Source of the DNA: Pedobacter namyangjuensis
Lineage (GTDB): Bacteria > Bacteroidota > Bacteroidia > Sphingobacteriales > Sphingobacteriaceae
DNA length: 64,000 bases
Assembly (NCBI RefSeq): GCF_003313325.1
Contig: NZ_QMHQ01000002.1
Location: 372,001 to 436,000 of the forward strand
Direction: 5' to 3'
The translations under genes and the position numbers were made by a program. A model generated the notes under the pieces. That model was not told where the DNA came from. It did no database searches and worked only from the letters and a program-made list of their open reading frames with translations. Below, piece after piece: positions 35,243-46,800 of the stretch. Positions within the stretch are counted from its first letter, which is position 1, and every line of letters starts with the position of its first letter.

Positions 35243-37783
35243 ATGCCCTACACGTTAATCCTTCAAGATTTAAAACGGTTAATTTTAGCTAAAGCTGGAA
35301 TAAAAATAATCAGCCCATCAGATTGTAGGGTCATTTCTATATCTATACAACAAGAGTTAAGAAAGAACATCAGCGAAACAACTATCAAACGTCTTTTCGG
35401 ATTTGCTGAAATAAAACACGACTTTTCTAAATTTACCATTAACACACTTAAAGAATATGTTGGTGTGCTTGAAGAGCAAGTGGAGGATTCTACCGTATCT
35501 ACTATCATAACAAATGAGGATCTTAGCCAAATCAGAGCAAAAGCGCTAAGAATATCCCAATACACTTTGCAAAATTTAAAAAACAGGTGTACCGTACCTT
35601 ACGAGATGACTGTTCCGCGTAAATTTGCCCGACATGATTTCGATTTCTTCTACAACAGCAATTTCAATTTTACAGCTTTTGTTTCACAACCTGGCTACGG
35701 AAAAAGTATATTAATTAGCCATTTGGTGCAAGAAATGTTTTTTGAAAAAAATGCACCACATCAAAACGACATTGTTCTTTTGATAAATGCCGATCACATA
35801 TTTAATAGTGAGCTTTTTGAACTTAGTTTAGAAGATAGAATAAAACAAAAACTTGGCTTAAATCCAGAGACAGATTTAATAAGATACTTTGATGAACATT
35901 GGAAAACTTCATACACAAAATTTGTAGTTATAATAGATGGTTTTTCTGAATTAATTATCAAGAAAATATATAAACCTCAAATATTCGACAGGCTTTTAGG
36001 CTTTATCGGTGCAATTGACGGAAGCGATAATATAAAGCTAATATTTACCATGCGCTCCACAACTTGGAACAGATTTTATGAACGCATGCGATACTCGCAC
36101 TTTTTAAAAAAGAAATGGTTTACCGGCAGTTATTTTAATTTAAGAGATAGCTCAAACGTGCCTCCTTTAAATGAGGTTGAAGTAAAACAAATATTTGAGC
36201 AACTAAGTGATGTTCCCTTCGATTCTATTAGCAATAAACTTAAATCCCAACTAAAATTCCCTTTTCATATTCAATGGTATTACCTTCTTAAAGAAGAATA
36301 TGCAAATTTCGAATCTTACACCAATATTGTCTTTTTCGAAATAATTGCGAGGTTTATACAAGAAAAGGTTTACAATTCAACCTATGCTACCGAGAAGGTT
36401 TCATTTTGCAAAAAACTTATCCATCTTACTAATTACGGGCGAAAGGAAAATGTTGTTTTAAAAGCCGATTTAATAAAGGAATTTCCGGTTTTTAAAAATG
36501 CCTATATGGAATTATTGGCAGATGGAATCCTTGTTGAGGAGAAACGATTGGTGAATGGATTTATAGAAGAGCATGTTCGTTTTGTACAGTCTCACGTTTT
36601 CGAGTATTTTTTATTCATAGAGCTGTACGACCTTTTCGAGAAAAATCCGGATGCGAAATTCTTTGGGGCAATAGATAGCGAGTATACCGGAAACCAGGTT
36701 CGTTTTCAGCTATTGCAATGGGCAATCAGGTTAATGATAAATTTGGGACAACTGAGAGAACTCTCTGCAGTTTTACATTTAAAGCTGAATAATTACGAAA
36801 AAAACTATTTGGTTTACTTTATTGCCGAAAATTTAAACTTCAGAAATAAATTCCATCCCGAAATTAAAAAAGCGATAAATCAGCAAAATTTACACAACCT
36901 ATTAATTAAACACCTCATTCATTTCGATTTTGTAGATTCTAGTTATAAAGACGCAGTCGCATCCTTAATAAACGTTGCAGACGATGGGGAAATTAAGTTG
37001 TTTTACGAGTCTATACTTGCAATTTTTGATTGCATGAGCTTAGATCAGGACAAAATTCTTTACAGATTAAACCAACTTAAAAGTTTAAAAAGCCACAGTT
37101 CTGCTTGGGAAGTTAACCCTTACAAAGTTGCAAAATTAATTTATTTGCGGTTAAAGGGAATTACACTAAGTGAAGATGAACAAATTTTAACTATTGAGCG
37201 GTTTAAAAACGACAGTAACTTCGAACTAAAGGAAGCAACCGATTTGCCCAACAGCAGACAGGTATTAAGTTATCTTATGATGTTTGTTTTAAATCTGTTT
37301 TACGGAAATCAGTTTGAAACGAAGAAGATTATTAACACCATAACCAGACTTCATCCAAAGCTTTTAAAATCCAGAAAAACGTTTTCTCTTTATCTGTTAA
37401 ATTTATTGGCACAGGCAAGCGCCAGAGTGCAACCAGATGAAACAACTGATAAGATGGAAAATCTGCTGGCTAAGCTATACGCTGTGGACAATAAGGTGAG
37501 CCCAACTTTATATACCCAATCGGTTTTTTTATCACTCAAAGCAGAACAAAGCAGAAATAGAAAAGATTTTGATTCGGCATTAAAATATGCGAAAGAATGC
37601 TTAGATATTTACGAAAGGAATGACATTACCGTAAATCAGATTTTTATGTACAATCTAATTATCAATATTTATAAAGAATTGGGAGAGCAAGATAAGGTTG
37701 AAGAGTACAGTTATAGGAAAATAAGTTTGCTGGATAGCAAAAATGTAGACCTGGGTTTATTCAGATCTACATCGTATATATAG
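35243..37783 (+). CDS. Large STAND-like P-loop NTPase with N-terminal HTH-like segment
   Basis: An 846-residue protein I cannot assign to a named family. Residues 1-75 contain SETTIKRLFGF (44-54) and read like a small helical DNA-binding domain. A Walker A motif is at 148-155 (SQPGYGKS, with Ser in place of the first Gly). A Walker B-like VVIIDGF has Asp232 and a sensor-like LIFTMRST has Arg271. The rest is helical, with TPR-like repeats towards the C-terminus (ALKYAKECLDIYERN and around). The layout suggests a STAND-type switch protein that binds ATP, oligomerises and regulates DNA, as MalT does with the domain order changed. A defence role is possible but no defence genes flank it. Confidence 0.7.
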   Translation: MPYTLILQDLKRLILAKAGIKIISPSDCRVISISIQQELRKNISETTIKRLFGFAEIKHDFSKFTINTLKEYVGVLEEQVEDSTVSTIITNEDLSQIRAKALRISQYTLQNLKNRCTVPYEMTVPRKFARHDFDFFYNSNFNFTAFVSQPGYGKSILISHLVQEMFFEKNAPHQNDIVLLINADHIFNSELFELSLEDRIKQKLGLNPETDLIRYFDEHWKTSYTKFVVIIDGFSELIIKKIYKPQIFDRLLGFIGAIDGSDNIKLIFTMRSTTWNRFYERMRYSHFLKKKWFTGSYFNLRDSSNVPPLNEVEVKQIFEQLSDVPFDSISNKLKSQLKFPFHIQWYYLLKEEYANFESYTNIVFFEIIARFIQEKVYNSTYATEKVSFCKKLIHLTNYGRKENVVLKADLIKEFPVFKNAYMELLADGILVEEKRLVNGFIEEHVRFVQSHVFEYFLFIELYDLFEKNPDAKFFGAIDSEYTGNQVRFQLLQWAIRLMINLGQLRELSAVLHLKLNNYEKNYLVYFIAENLNFRNKFHPEIKKAINQQNLHNLLIKHLIHFDFVDSSYKDAVASLINVADDGEIKLFYESILAIFDCMSLDQDKILYRLNQLKSLKSHSSAWEVNPYKVAKLIYLRLKGITLSEDEQILTIERFKNDSNFELKEATDLPNSRQVLSYLMMFVLNLFYGNQFETKKIINTITRLHPKLLKSRKTFSLYLLNLLAQASARVQPDETTDKMENLLAKLYAVDNKVSPTLYTQSVFLSLKAEQSRNRKDFDSALKYAKECLDIYERNDITVNQIFMYNLIINIYKELGEQDKVEEYSYRKISLLDSKNVDLGLFRSTSYI

Positions 37784-37795
37784 ACAAAATTAAAA

Positions 37796-39796
37796 CTATT
37801 TTTTGGTTACTTTAAATTCCGTTCTTCTATTCAAGGCCCTTCCTTCCGGGTTATCAACTCCATTTTTTAATTGGTTTGCTGCAATCGGCATGGTTAAACC
37901 ATAACCTTTACTTGCTAAACGTCCGGGGTTTATTCCTTTATTTATCAAATAATCTACACATGATTTTGCTCTACGATGAGACAAATCCATATTGTAATCT
38001 GCTTTGCCAATATTATCTGTATGTGCGCCAAGTTCTATCTCAATATTTTTGTTATCTACCATCAAATTATACAAATAATCAAGGGTAGCTTGTGATGATG
38101 GCGTAAGTTCGGCACTGTTAAACTCGTACAAAATATTTTCCAGCACAATAGGCTTATCAACTATAAAAGGCACTAAACAAAGCTCATCACTTTTTAATGT
38201 ATCAACGCTTGCAAGTTTCTCATAGCCGTAAGTTAAATTTTTAGCAAAATATAAATCCTTAACTGCGTTTAGTTTAAAGCCTCTATTAGAATTTATGCCA
38301 AAATTATATAATCCATCGGCATTCGTTTGCGTAGTTTGTGTTCGCATGTCATTGCCAGTTAGGGTAACCGTTGCGCCTTCCAACGGTTTTTGTGTTTTGC
38401 AATCTATAAGTTTCCCATTAATAAAAAGTGTTTCTCTTTTAACCTTAAAAATTTCTAAACAACAAAGCGATTCTCGATCTGAACTGATGTAACCCTCTGT
38501 ATCTAAATCATCTAACGAAGTAAAATACATATCATCTTTGGCAGAGTTAAACGGATAGCCTAAATTTATTGGTACCTGCCAATCAGCAAAGTCGCCAGTA
38601 GTTTCAAAAAAATCATACCCCCCCATACCAACTCTCCCATTGCTACTAAACAAAAGCCTTTGAGTTTTCGGGTTATAATATGCAGCCTGTTCATCGCCTT
38701 TGGTGTTAATCTTCTCTCCCATGTTAACAGCATTCCCTGTAGTTCCGTCGGCTCTAATAATGGCATACCATAAATCGTATTTACCAGAACCGCCAGGTCT
38801 ATCAGACGAAAAAATGAGGTATTTTCCATCTTTAGTAACGGAGGGTTGGATAGAGTTAAATCCGTTTACATTTATCTCACCTCCTAAAACTACTGGGTCT
38901 GTCCACTTATTTTCACCTATTTTTTTAGACAGATAAATACTTTTCGTTCGCTCATCCTTATTAATCCATGCGGTAAAATACATTGTATTTCCGTTGGGAT
39001 GAAAACTTGTTGCCGCCAATTCCATTTGTTTAAGATTAACATTTACTTTACTTACAGATGTGGCGTTTTCTGCATTATCGGCAACGTAAATGGCATTAAT
39101 ATATGGCGTTTCTTTTTTAACAACTTTATTATTTGAAGCTGTGCTAGTTAAAATTTCGCTCTTCCCACTGCCGCCAGTTGGTCTTGATGATGTGAAATAA
39201 AAATCATCTTCAATTAGAATTGGAGCATAATTTGAGCCTTTTTCATTAATATTTGCACTTAATCGATCTAACTTAAACAATCTAGGATACTTGATTTCGG
39301 CCAGTGCAAATTTGCAAGATTCAATTTCAAACTTTGCCAATTCCTTGTAGCCATCATTCAGTGTGTACCTCTTGGCAAAGTTGCTGAATGCTAATATGGC
39401 CTCATCAAACCTAAAATTAGCACGCAGACAGGTTGCATACCAAAATTCGCTCTGTGCATACTTTGCATTAGTAAAACTCGTGGCTATCGCATACCACTTC
39501 TCTGCATCCTGAAAGTTTCTGTACAGGCGTAATGATGTAGCGAGTTGATAAACCGCATATTCGTAATCATTCTTTTTTGGGCTTTCTTCTTGTATTTTCT
39601 TTTCGAAGCCATGAGGAACCACGAAACCTGTACTATCTGCAGAAATTTGCAACGCTTTTTTGTAATACTCTGCTGCTGCGTAATATTCTTTATTTAAAAA
39701 GTATACGTCGGCAACGCGTTTAGAATCTGCTGTCATCTGTGCATTAACCACAGATAGGTTTATTAAACTGATAAATATAATGATGATAGTGCGCAT
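37796..39796 (-). CDS. OmpA-family protein with TPR, propeller and regulatory-like domain (PorE-like)
   Basis: A 666-residue envelope protein. It has a signal peptide ending VNAQ, TPR-like helices (residues 25-170), WD40-like beta-propeller repeats (YFTSSRPTGGSG, LIFSSDRPGGSG, LLFSSNGRVGMGG), a carboxypeptidase-regulatory-like domain (LEGATVTLTGND) and a C-terminal OmpA domain with the peptidoglycan-binding LGAHTDNIGKADYNMDLSHR. This domain order matches PorE of the type IX secretion system. Here it is the third gene after a type B substrate and a PorP/SprF protein, so it probably anchors that export route to the cell wall rather than being the core PorE. Confidence 0.88.
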   Translation of the reverse strand: MRTIIIIFISLINLSVVNAQMTADSKRVADVYFLNKEYYAAAEYYKKALQISADSTGFVVPHGFEKKIQEESPKKNDYEYAVYQLATSLRLYRNFQDAEKWYAIATSFTNAKYAQSEFWYATCLRANFRFDEAILAFSNFAKRYTLNDGYKELAKFEIESCKFALAEIKYPRLFKLDRLSANINEKGSNYAPILIEDDFYFTSSRPTGGSGKSEILTSTASNNKVVKKETPYINAIYVADNAENATSVSKVNVNLKQMELAATSFHPNGNTMYFTAWINKDERTKSIYLSKKIGENKWTDPVVLGGEINVNGFNSIQPSVTKDGKYLIFSSDRPGGSGKYDLWYAIIRADGTTGNAVNMGEKINTKGDEQAAYYNPKTQRLLFSSNGRVGMGGYDFFETTGDFADWQVPINLGYPFNSAKDDMYFTSLDDLDTEGYISSDRESLCCLEIFKVKRETLFINGKLIDCKTQKPLEGATVTLTGNDMRTQTTQTNADGLYNFGINSNRGFKLNAVKDLYFAKNLTYGYEKLASVDTLKSDELCLVPFIVDKPIVLENILYEFNSAELTPSSQATLDYLYNLMVDNKNIEIELGAHTDNIGKADYNMDLSHRRAKSCVDYLINKGINPGRLASKGYGLTMPIAANQLKNGVDNPEGRALNRRTEFKVTKK

Positions 39797-39806
39797 AGAT
39801 TTGATA

Positions 39807-40799
39807 TTAAAGACGTGGACAGAAAAAATTTGGACCTACGATGCCTTTTCTACTGGTAAACGATATGGAAACTTCTAAACCACCCCGACTGCCAGTAGCT
39901 CTATTTAGGTTAGAAGTATTAAAATCATAACTAAGACCAACAACCATACTTTTCAAATGAAGGCCTAAAAAAGCGATAGCGGCATCATCAACTCTGTAAT
40001 TTGAACCGAACAACAAATCTGATTCGGTACCGAGCATTAGTTGTGCATATGCGCCGCCAGCTATTTCTTGGGCATTACCTTGTTTTAAATAAATAAAATT
40101 TGGTGTAATACTCAGCATCGGATTCATCACTATTCTTGCTCCACCGTGCCCCGTAAATCGCATAGGATATCTTTCTTCGCCACCTATAAATTTATCTTTA
40201 GGACGAGTTAGATGCGAAACGCTTGCACCACCAAAAACATTAACAGTTTTATATCCGCTCCCATCGAAATACATGATGCCTGCATTTACATCTGGAGCAA
40301 GAAAGTTGTTGGCATTAATATTTTCATTAAATCCCATTCCCGGATCGTAACCTGTAACGGGGTTATATTGGCTACCTAACGTGATTTTTGATTGATCAAT
40401 ACTTTTATTTATTACACCCACCTGCATTCCGAAATTAACAATCTGATCTCCTTCCCTACCAAATCTGATTCGGTATGCGGCAGAAGCGACAGCATTTAAT
40501 TGATTAAAACCAATATCGCCTGCCCGCTGATTGATAACCATGCCGCCTAAAGCGAGATTTTTGGCTGGTGCCATATCAAAAGATGCACCAGCAGTTAAAT
40601 AACCATTATTTAAGTTACTCCACTGTTGCTTAGCATTTACGTTAACCCTGTAATCGCCATCTGTTACGCCAGTTAAAGCAGGGTTTAACCATAACGGATT
40701 GGCATAATATTGCGAAAAATGCGGATCGATTTGAGCCTTTGCCAAATTTGTACTTAAGCTTAATCCTAGTATTGCGATAATTATAAGTCTGTGTTTCAT
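39807..40799 (-). CDS. PorP/SprF family type IX secretion membrane protein
   Basis: A 330-residue outer-membrane protein with the PorP/SprF opening after the signal peptide: AKAQIDPHFSQYYANPLWLNPALTGV. It has repeated amphipathic strands and ends ISFTSRKGIVGPNFFCPRL, consistent with a barrel. Family members are needed for export or surface attachment of particular type B T9SS substrates and are usually encoded beside them. Here it follows the giant adhesin by 37 bp and precedes the PorE-like gene by 10 bp, so all three are likely one operon. Its partner is inferred to be the upstream adhesin. Confidence 0.93.
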   Translation of the reverse strand: MKHRLIIIAILGLSLSTNLAKAQIDPHFSQYYANPLWLNPALTGVTDGDYRVNVNAKQQWSNLNNGYLTAGASFDMAPAKNLALGGMVINQRAGDIGFNQLNAVASAAYRIRFGREGDQIVNFGMQVGVINKSIDQSKITLGSQYNPVTGYDPGMGFNENINANNFLAPDVNAGIMYFDGSGYKTVNVFGGASVSHLTRPKDKFIGGEERYPMRFTGHGGARIVMNPMLSITPNFIYLKQGNAQEIAGGAYAQLMLGTESDLLFGSNYRVDDAAIAFLGLHLKSMVVGLSYDFNTSNLNRATGSRGGLEVSISFTSRKGIVGPNFFCPRL

Positions 40800-40836
40800 C
40801 TGATTCGTTTTAGGTATTTCGTTGCAATTTTTGGTA

Positions 40837-43800
40837 TTATTTAAGTAAGGTTATGGTGCCCTTGTAAAGCTTAGTCGCCCCACTATTAAAGGTTACATCG
40901 ATGTAATAAACATATACACCGTTAGGTTGCAAATTGCCTCTATATCTGCCATCCCATCCGTTATCTAGCGAGGTAGATTCGAAATAATACTCTCCCCATT
41001 GATTATAGATTCTCATTCTGAATTTGGCAATAGAATTACCGTAGGCTAAGAAAATATCGTTTTTACCATCGCCGTTTGGCGTAAAAGTATTTGGTATGTA
41101 AAGTTCATCGGCAAAAGGATTACCAGACTTACCTTCTACAGGACCAGCATTTGCACTTGTTTGGCAATCTATTTGTCCTTTTGCCCTAACGGTGATACTT
41201 ACCAATTGATCTGGTTTAAGGCCGGCTATGGTAATTGTTGTTGAAGTTTGCGTTGTCCAAGTTGCGCCTCCATCTCTAGAAACTTCATAAGCTATTGCGC
41301 CATCTACTGCGTTCCATTCAAACGTTACGCTTGCTGCATCAGCAGATTGTACGCGTACTACAGGAGTTGCAAGTACGGGTAGAACCGTTACTGTTACGGC
41401 AGTTCTTGTAGGGCTTGAACATCCGCCAGTAATTGCGACGCTTTCAACGTAAAAAGTCGTTGTAGCCGTTAAAGCTGTTGGCGTATAACTTATGCCTTCT
41501 GCTAACATTGTTCCGCCAGAGCTATTTGCATACCATCTGTAGGTTAAGTTTGCATCAGGATTTACAATGTTTAATGCTGTAGTAGATCCACTACAAATTG
41601 TTGCACTAGTTGCAGCAACATTTGTAGGCGCCAAAGGCAATGCTTGGCTAGTAATATTTACAGCTGTTCTAGCACTAGCGAAACAACTACCGTTTGATGC
41701 TTCTACGTAATAAACAATATTGGCAGTTATAGCAGGTGTAGTGAAGTTAATACCCGAACCTACTGCAGTTCCACCAGTTGCAGAAGTAAACCAGTTATAG
41801 GTTGCTCCCGCTGCTGGATTAGTTACCATAAGCACTACAGTGTTACCCGAACATACAGTTACATTATTTGAATTTAGCGTTGGGTTTGCTGGGCGTGGGG
41901 TTACTGTTACATTTACTGTAACTCTACCACTCGTGTTTACGCAATTTCCACCATTTGTTGCTTGCACATAATAAGTTGCTGAAGTATTTAAAATTGGTGT
42001 GGTAAAAGAAGCACCAGTAAAAACAGGCGCACCGCCAGTTGCTAAATCGTACCATTCGTAATTTACACCAGTTTCTGGGTTAGTAACCGAAAGTGTTGTT
42101 GTAGCACCGCTACAAATATCACGACCGGCCATGCTAACGATCGGGTTAATTGGCCTTGATGTAACAGATACCGATACAATTTTTGCAGTAGCTGAGTTAT
42201 TTTCGCATCTGTTGCTACCTTTAACAGTTACGTAAAATGTTGCGGGAGCGAACAATGGCTGACTTACGAAAGTAGATCCTACAAAAACTAAATTTGTTAA
42301 TGCTGCATCAGCATACCAAGTAAAAATTGGATTGCTAACGGAAGGACTACTTGCTTCTAAAGTTATGCTTCCACCTGCGCAAATTGTTGTAGGGCCATTA
42401 ACTATCAAATCTGTACTAGTAGACAAACTGTTAACTGTAACAGTAACAACTTTTGCGTCTATAGCGCGGTTACCGCATTTATTATCTCCGCTAACAGAAA
42501 CATAATATGTTGTATTTGCAGAAAGTGGACCAGTTAAATATGTTGGTCCGGTAAATATCGGATTGGTTAAAGACGCATCACTATACCAAGTAAATACTGG
42601 ATTCGTCACTGTAAAACTAGATGCTGCCAAAGTAGCGCCACTTCCTGCACAAACATCTGCATTATTTAAGTTTATATCTGCCGCTGTTGCATATTGTTTT
42701 ACTACAACAATAACAGCTTTCGCATTTGTTGCACCATTTTCACATCTGTTGTCGCCTTTAACAGTTACAAAGTACGTTGTAGTAACATTTACAGGGCCTG
42801 GATTAAATACTGGTCCGGTAAATAATGGCGTTGCTAATGTTGCATCGGCATACCAGGTAAATACAGGGTTGGTAATTGTTGCAGAACTTGCGGTTAAAGT
42901 AACCGTTGATCCAAAACAAAGTTCTAAGTTTCCACTAACTACAATATCGCTTGCAGTTGCTGCGGGATTAACTGTGATGGTAACAGATCTTGCATTTGCC
43001 GGAGAATTTTCGCATTTGTTAGAACCTTTTACTGTAACGTAGTAAGTTGTTGTCGCGGTTAATTCTGGTGTTGTAAAAATTGCCCCTTCGAAAACCTTGT
43101 TGGTTAAGTTAGCATCGCTATACCAACTGAATATTGCATTATCTACGGTTAAGCTACTTGCTGTTATTGTTGTAGCAGAACCCGCACAAATTGAACCATT
43201 TCCTGCTAAAGTAATATCAGAAGCGGATGAAGTTGGATTAACGGATACGGTTACGCGTTTAGCATCCGCAGGCAAATTATCGCATTTTTCTGCTCCGCTA
43301 ACTGTTACGTAATAAGTTGTGGTAGCAGTTAATCCGGTAGGTGAAAAATTAGCGCCGGTAAATACAAGATTTGCTAATGCAACATCTGTGTACCATTTAA
43401 ATACTGGTGAAACGATGGTACTACTGCTAGCACTTAATGAAGTTGTAGTAGCTCCACAAAGATTAGTAATGCCGGCTATTGTAATATCAGCTTCAGTTGC
43501 TGTCGGATTTACAATTAACGTTACCGTAGTTCTTGCAGCACTAGCACAACTATTGCTATTTACAGCTTCAACAAAAAACTGATAAGTTCCCGGAGCCAAA
43601 TTTGCTGGAGTTGTGTAACTTCTGTTGTTAACAACTAAAATATTTCCGTTAACATCATACCAGTTAAAGCTGACGTTGTTAGCCGGCTCAACAGAAAGCG
43701 TTACTGGGGCATTTCCGCATGCCGTAGGTGGATTTGTTGAAATAACTGGCGCAGCTGGTGGAGCTAAAACGGTAACGGTAACCCTGGTGCCTGCGCTCTC

Positions 43801-46800
43801 ACATCCGTTGTAAAAAGCTCTCACAAAATAATTGTAAGTACCGGCACTTAGCGTTGTAGGTGTAGAAAAAGATATTCCATCTTTTCCAGTTTGATAATCG
43901 TTTTCTAAATACCACTTGTAAATTACTCCAGTGATTGAGTTACTTACGCTTAAAATGGCAGGTGTACCTACACAAGCATTTGCAGTTGTAGCTACTACTT
44001 GAGGCGAAAGATTTTTTCTAAGCGCATAATTAAAATCAATAGAAGTTAAGGCTCCAATTAAACCTGATGAAAGTCTGACTTCAACTCCATCAAACCTTGA
44101 GGTTGGCACATAGGTTAGTATAATTGCGCTATTATCACTTAACAACTCAAGGTTAATTAGCGGGTTTGTAACTATTAATGGATCGTTATTACTATTGGCG
44201 CCTTGATAAGTTGTTAATGTTAGGGATTGTAAAACCGCTAATGAAAGTAGTTTTCCAGGTGAGGATAATTTAACGATTAAGGTGTCTCCGATATTAGATA
44301 ACCCACTATCAAACCCAACTCTTTGGAATACCGACGAATTTAAAATTCCAAGTGATATCGCTAAAGACGAAGCGGTTTCACCTAAATTATCTGTTGCTAA
44401 AGTAGGATTTGAAACACCACCTAAAGCTCCACCAACTATTCCGTCGGCTAAATTAGTACTTGCAAAACCACAAGGCAGTACTTCGGTTCCGCCATTCGGA
44501 ACAACCGTAACATCAACTTTAACCCTACTAGATGGTGGACAAGGGCCTGGAACTATAGTTTCTACGTAAAAACTTGTAGATGCTGTTATAGGATCGGTTA
44601 CGTAAGTTGCGCCATTAAATACAGAAACGCCACCAGTAGGTACTGTGTACCAATTGAAAACTGCCCCATCGATACTTGAACTAGCAACTAAAACTGCTCT
44701 AGCTCCCGAACTAACGCTTACATTTATTTGAGGAACTATTGGCGGATCGACTGTTCCAACTGAAATCGTTGCTATTGCTTTCTGCGTTGATGGAACACCA
44801 CAAGAGTTAACAGCTTCTACTGAAAAACTTGTATTCGCAGTAACGGTCGCTACAGTTAAACTAACCCCATCCCTACCAGCTAAGTAGGTGTTGCTCGCAT
44901 CGTACCATCTATATGTTATTCCGCTTTGCGGATTATTTACTTGTAAAACCACAGTATTGCCACTACAAGTATTTACTGCATTTGTTACTAAAGCTGGAGT
45001 TGGTGGTATTGGATTAGCAATTACGTTTATTTCTGTTCTGGCACTCAAACAGCCAGTAGCAGAACTTGCAGCAACAAAATATTTTGTGTTTCCTGTCACG
45101 TTAGCAATTGTAAAGGTTGGGCCATCCGCACCTGTTTGGTATGTGCCAGCTTCATCGTACCACTTGTAGATTAAACTAGGACTAGCATTTGTAACCGCTA
45201 AAGTTAATGGTTGAGAAACACAAGCTGTAACGTTAGCAGATGCCACGGTTGGTGCAGCTATTACTCGTTGTCCGTAATTAACGTTTAGCGAAGTTAAGGC
45301 ACCAGCCAAACCTGAATTTAGTCTTATTTCTACTTCATCAAATTGAGCTCCGGGAACAAAACTTATTAGTGCTTGACTAGTTCCACTAAGTAATTCTAAA
45401 CGCACCAAAGGGTTATTTAAGCTTAAAATACCCGGATTGCTTGTTCCAGCATTTCTTGTTGATATTTGAACGCCGCCCAAAATAGATAAGCCTAATAATC
45501 TTCCCGGCGAACTTATTAACACTTTTACTGTATCACCTAAGTTAGAAGGTGTACCGAAATTCAATCGTTGATATACGTAACCTGCTACACCTACTGGCAT
45601 TAACAAAGTTGATCCCGTTTGCGTATTGTCATCTACGGCTAGTTCGGGATTTGAAACGCCTGCTAGAACAGTTAGCAAACCTGAAACACCGTTATTTTGT
45701 GATACTGCGGCTTCGCACGGAACTAAATTTGGATTATTATTATTGTTAACAGTAACCGTAACTTGAACTCTGTTTACAGATGTACATCCGGTTGCAACAA
45801 TAACCGATTCTACATAATAATTAGTTGTAGACGTTAACGGTGGAGTTACGAATGTTTCACCAGTAAAAATTGGCGTTGTTGCTGTTAAACTTGTATACCA
45901 ATTAAAATTAACCCCTACTGTTGCCGAACTTGCAGTTAATACGGCCGTTTGACCAGTATTTACAGCAGTCGCCGAAGCTGTTACTGTTGCAGCAAGCGGA
46001 CGAGGGTTTACGTTTAAGTTTACAGTTGCTCTAGTTGAACTTGTACATAAGCCTGAAACAGCCTCTACGTAATAAGTTCTGTTTGCGGTGAGTGCAGGTG
46101 TGGTAAAAGTTATCCCCGTAAATATTGGTGTTCCGCCAGTTGCTACGTCAAACCAGTTATAGGTTAAAGAAGGATCTGGATTGCTCACCGAAACCGTTGC
46201 AACAGCGCCATCACATACATTTCCCGGATTTGTAATAATTGGTACTGCTAAAGCTGGTGTAACGTTAACTAAAACGGGAAGCCTTTCTAAATTTGAGCAG
46301 TTGTTTCTGCTGGTTTCAATATAATAAGTTGTTGTTGTATTTAATATTGGGGTTGTAAAGGTATTGCCACTAGCTAACGCTACTCCGCCTGTTGGCACAG
46401 CAAACCATGTAATTGATGTTCCGCCGTTTGGCGTTGCGCTCAAATTGGCAACAGACCCAGCGCAAATATTTGTTCCTGTTGATGAAACAGCAGGTCTCGG
46501 ATAAATAATTTCGGCACCGTAAACATCTAGACTAGTTAATACAGAGGCAGTTCCACCAAATCTAACCTCAACCCTATCAAATGCTTGATCTGCAGGTATG
46601 GTTACTTGAAACCTGTTTCCGCCTAATAGCCTCAAATTAAGTAATGAGCTATTTAATGGGGATATTTTAACAACATTGTTTCCATTTAATATATTAACGG
46701 TAATTCCATTCAACAAACCTAAATCAAGTAATCCGGTAGGCAATGCTAAATCTAGCCTTACGCTGTCTGTAGCTATACCAGCCTGCGGAAAAGTTAGGCG

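Noticed and set aside
35243..37783. Claim that the STAND-like protein is an anti-phage system
   Set aside because: No effector domain, defence genes or mobile elements are adjacent; the N-terminus reads more like a DNA-binding part. Left as an open possibility only.
42563..45749. Several forward frames of 60-160 residues within the adhesin gene
   Set aside because: They mirror the Thr/Val-rich repeat codons of the reverse strand and repeat with the same 270-bp period, so they are shadows.
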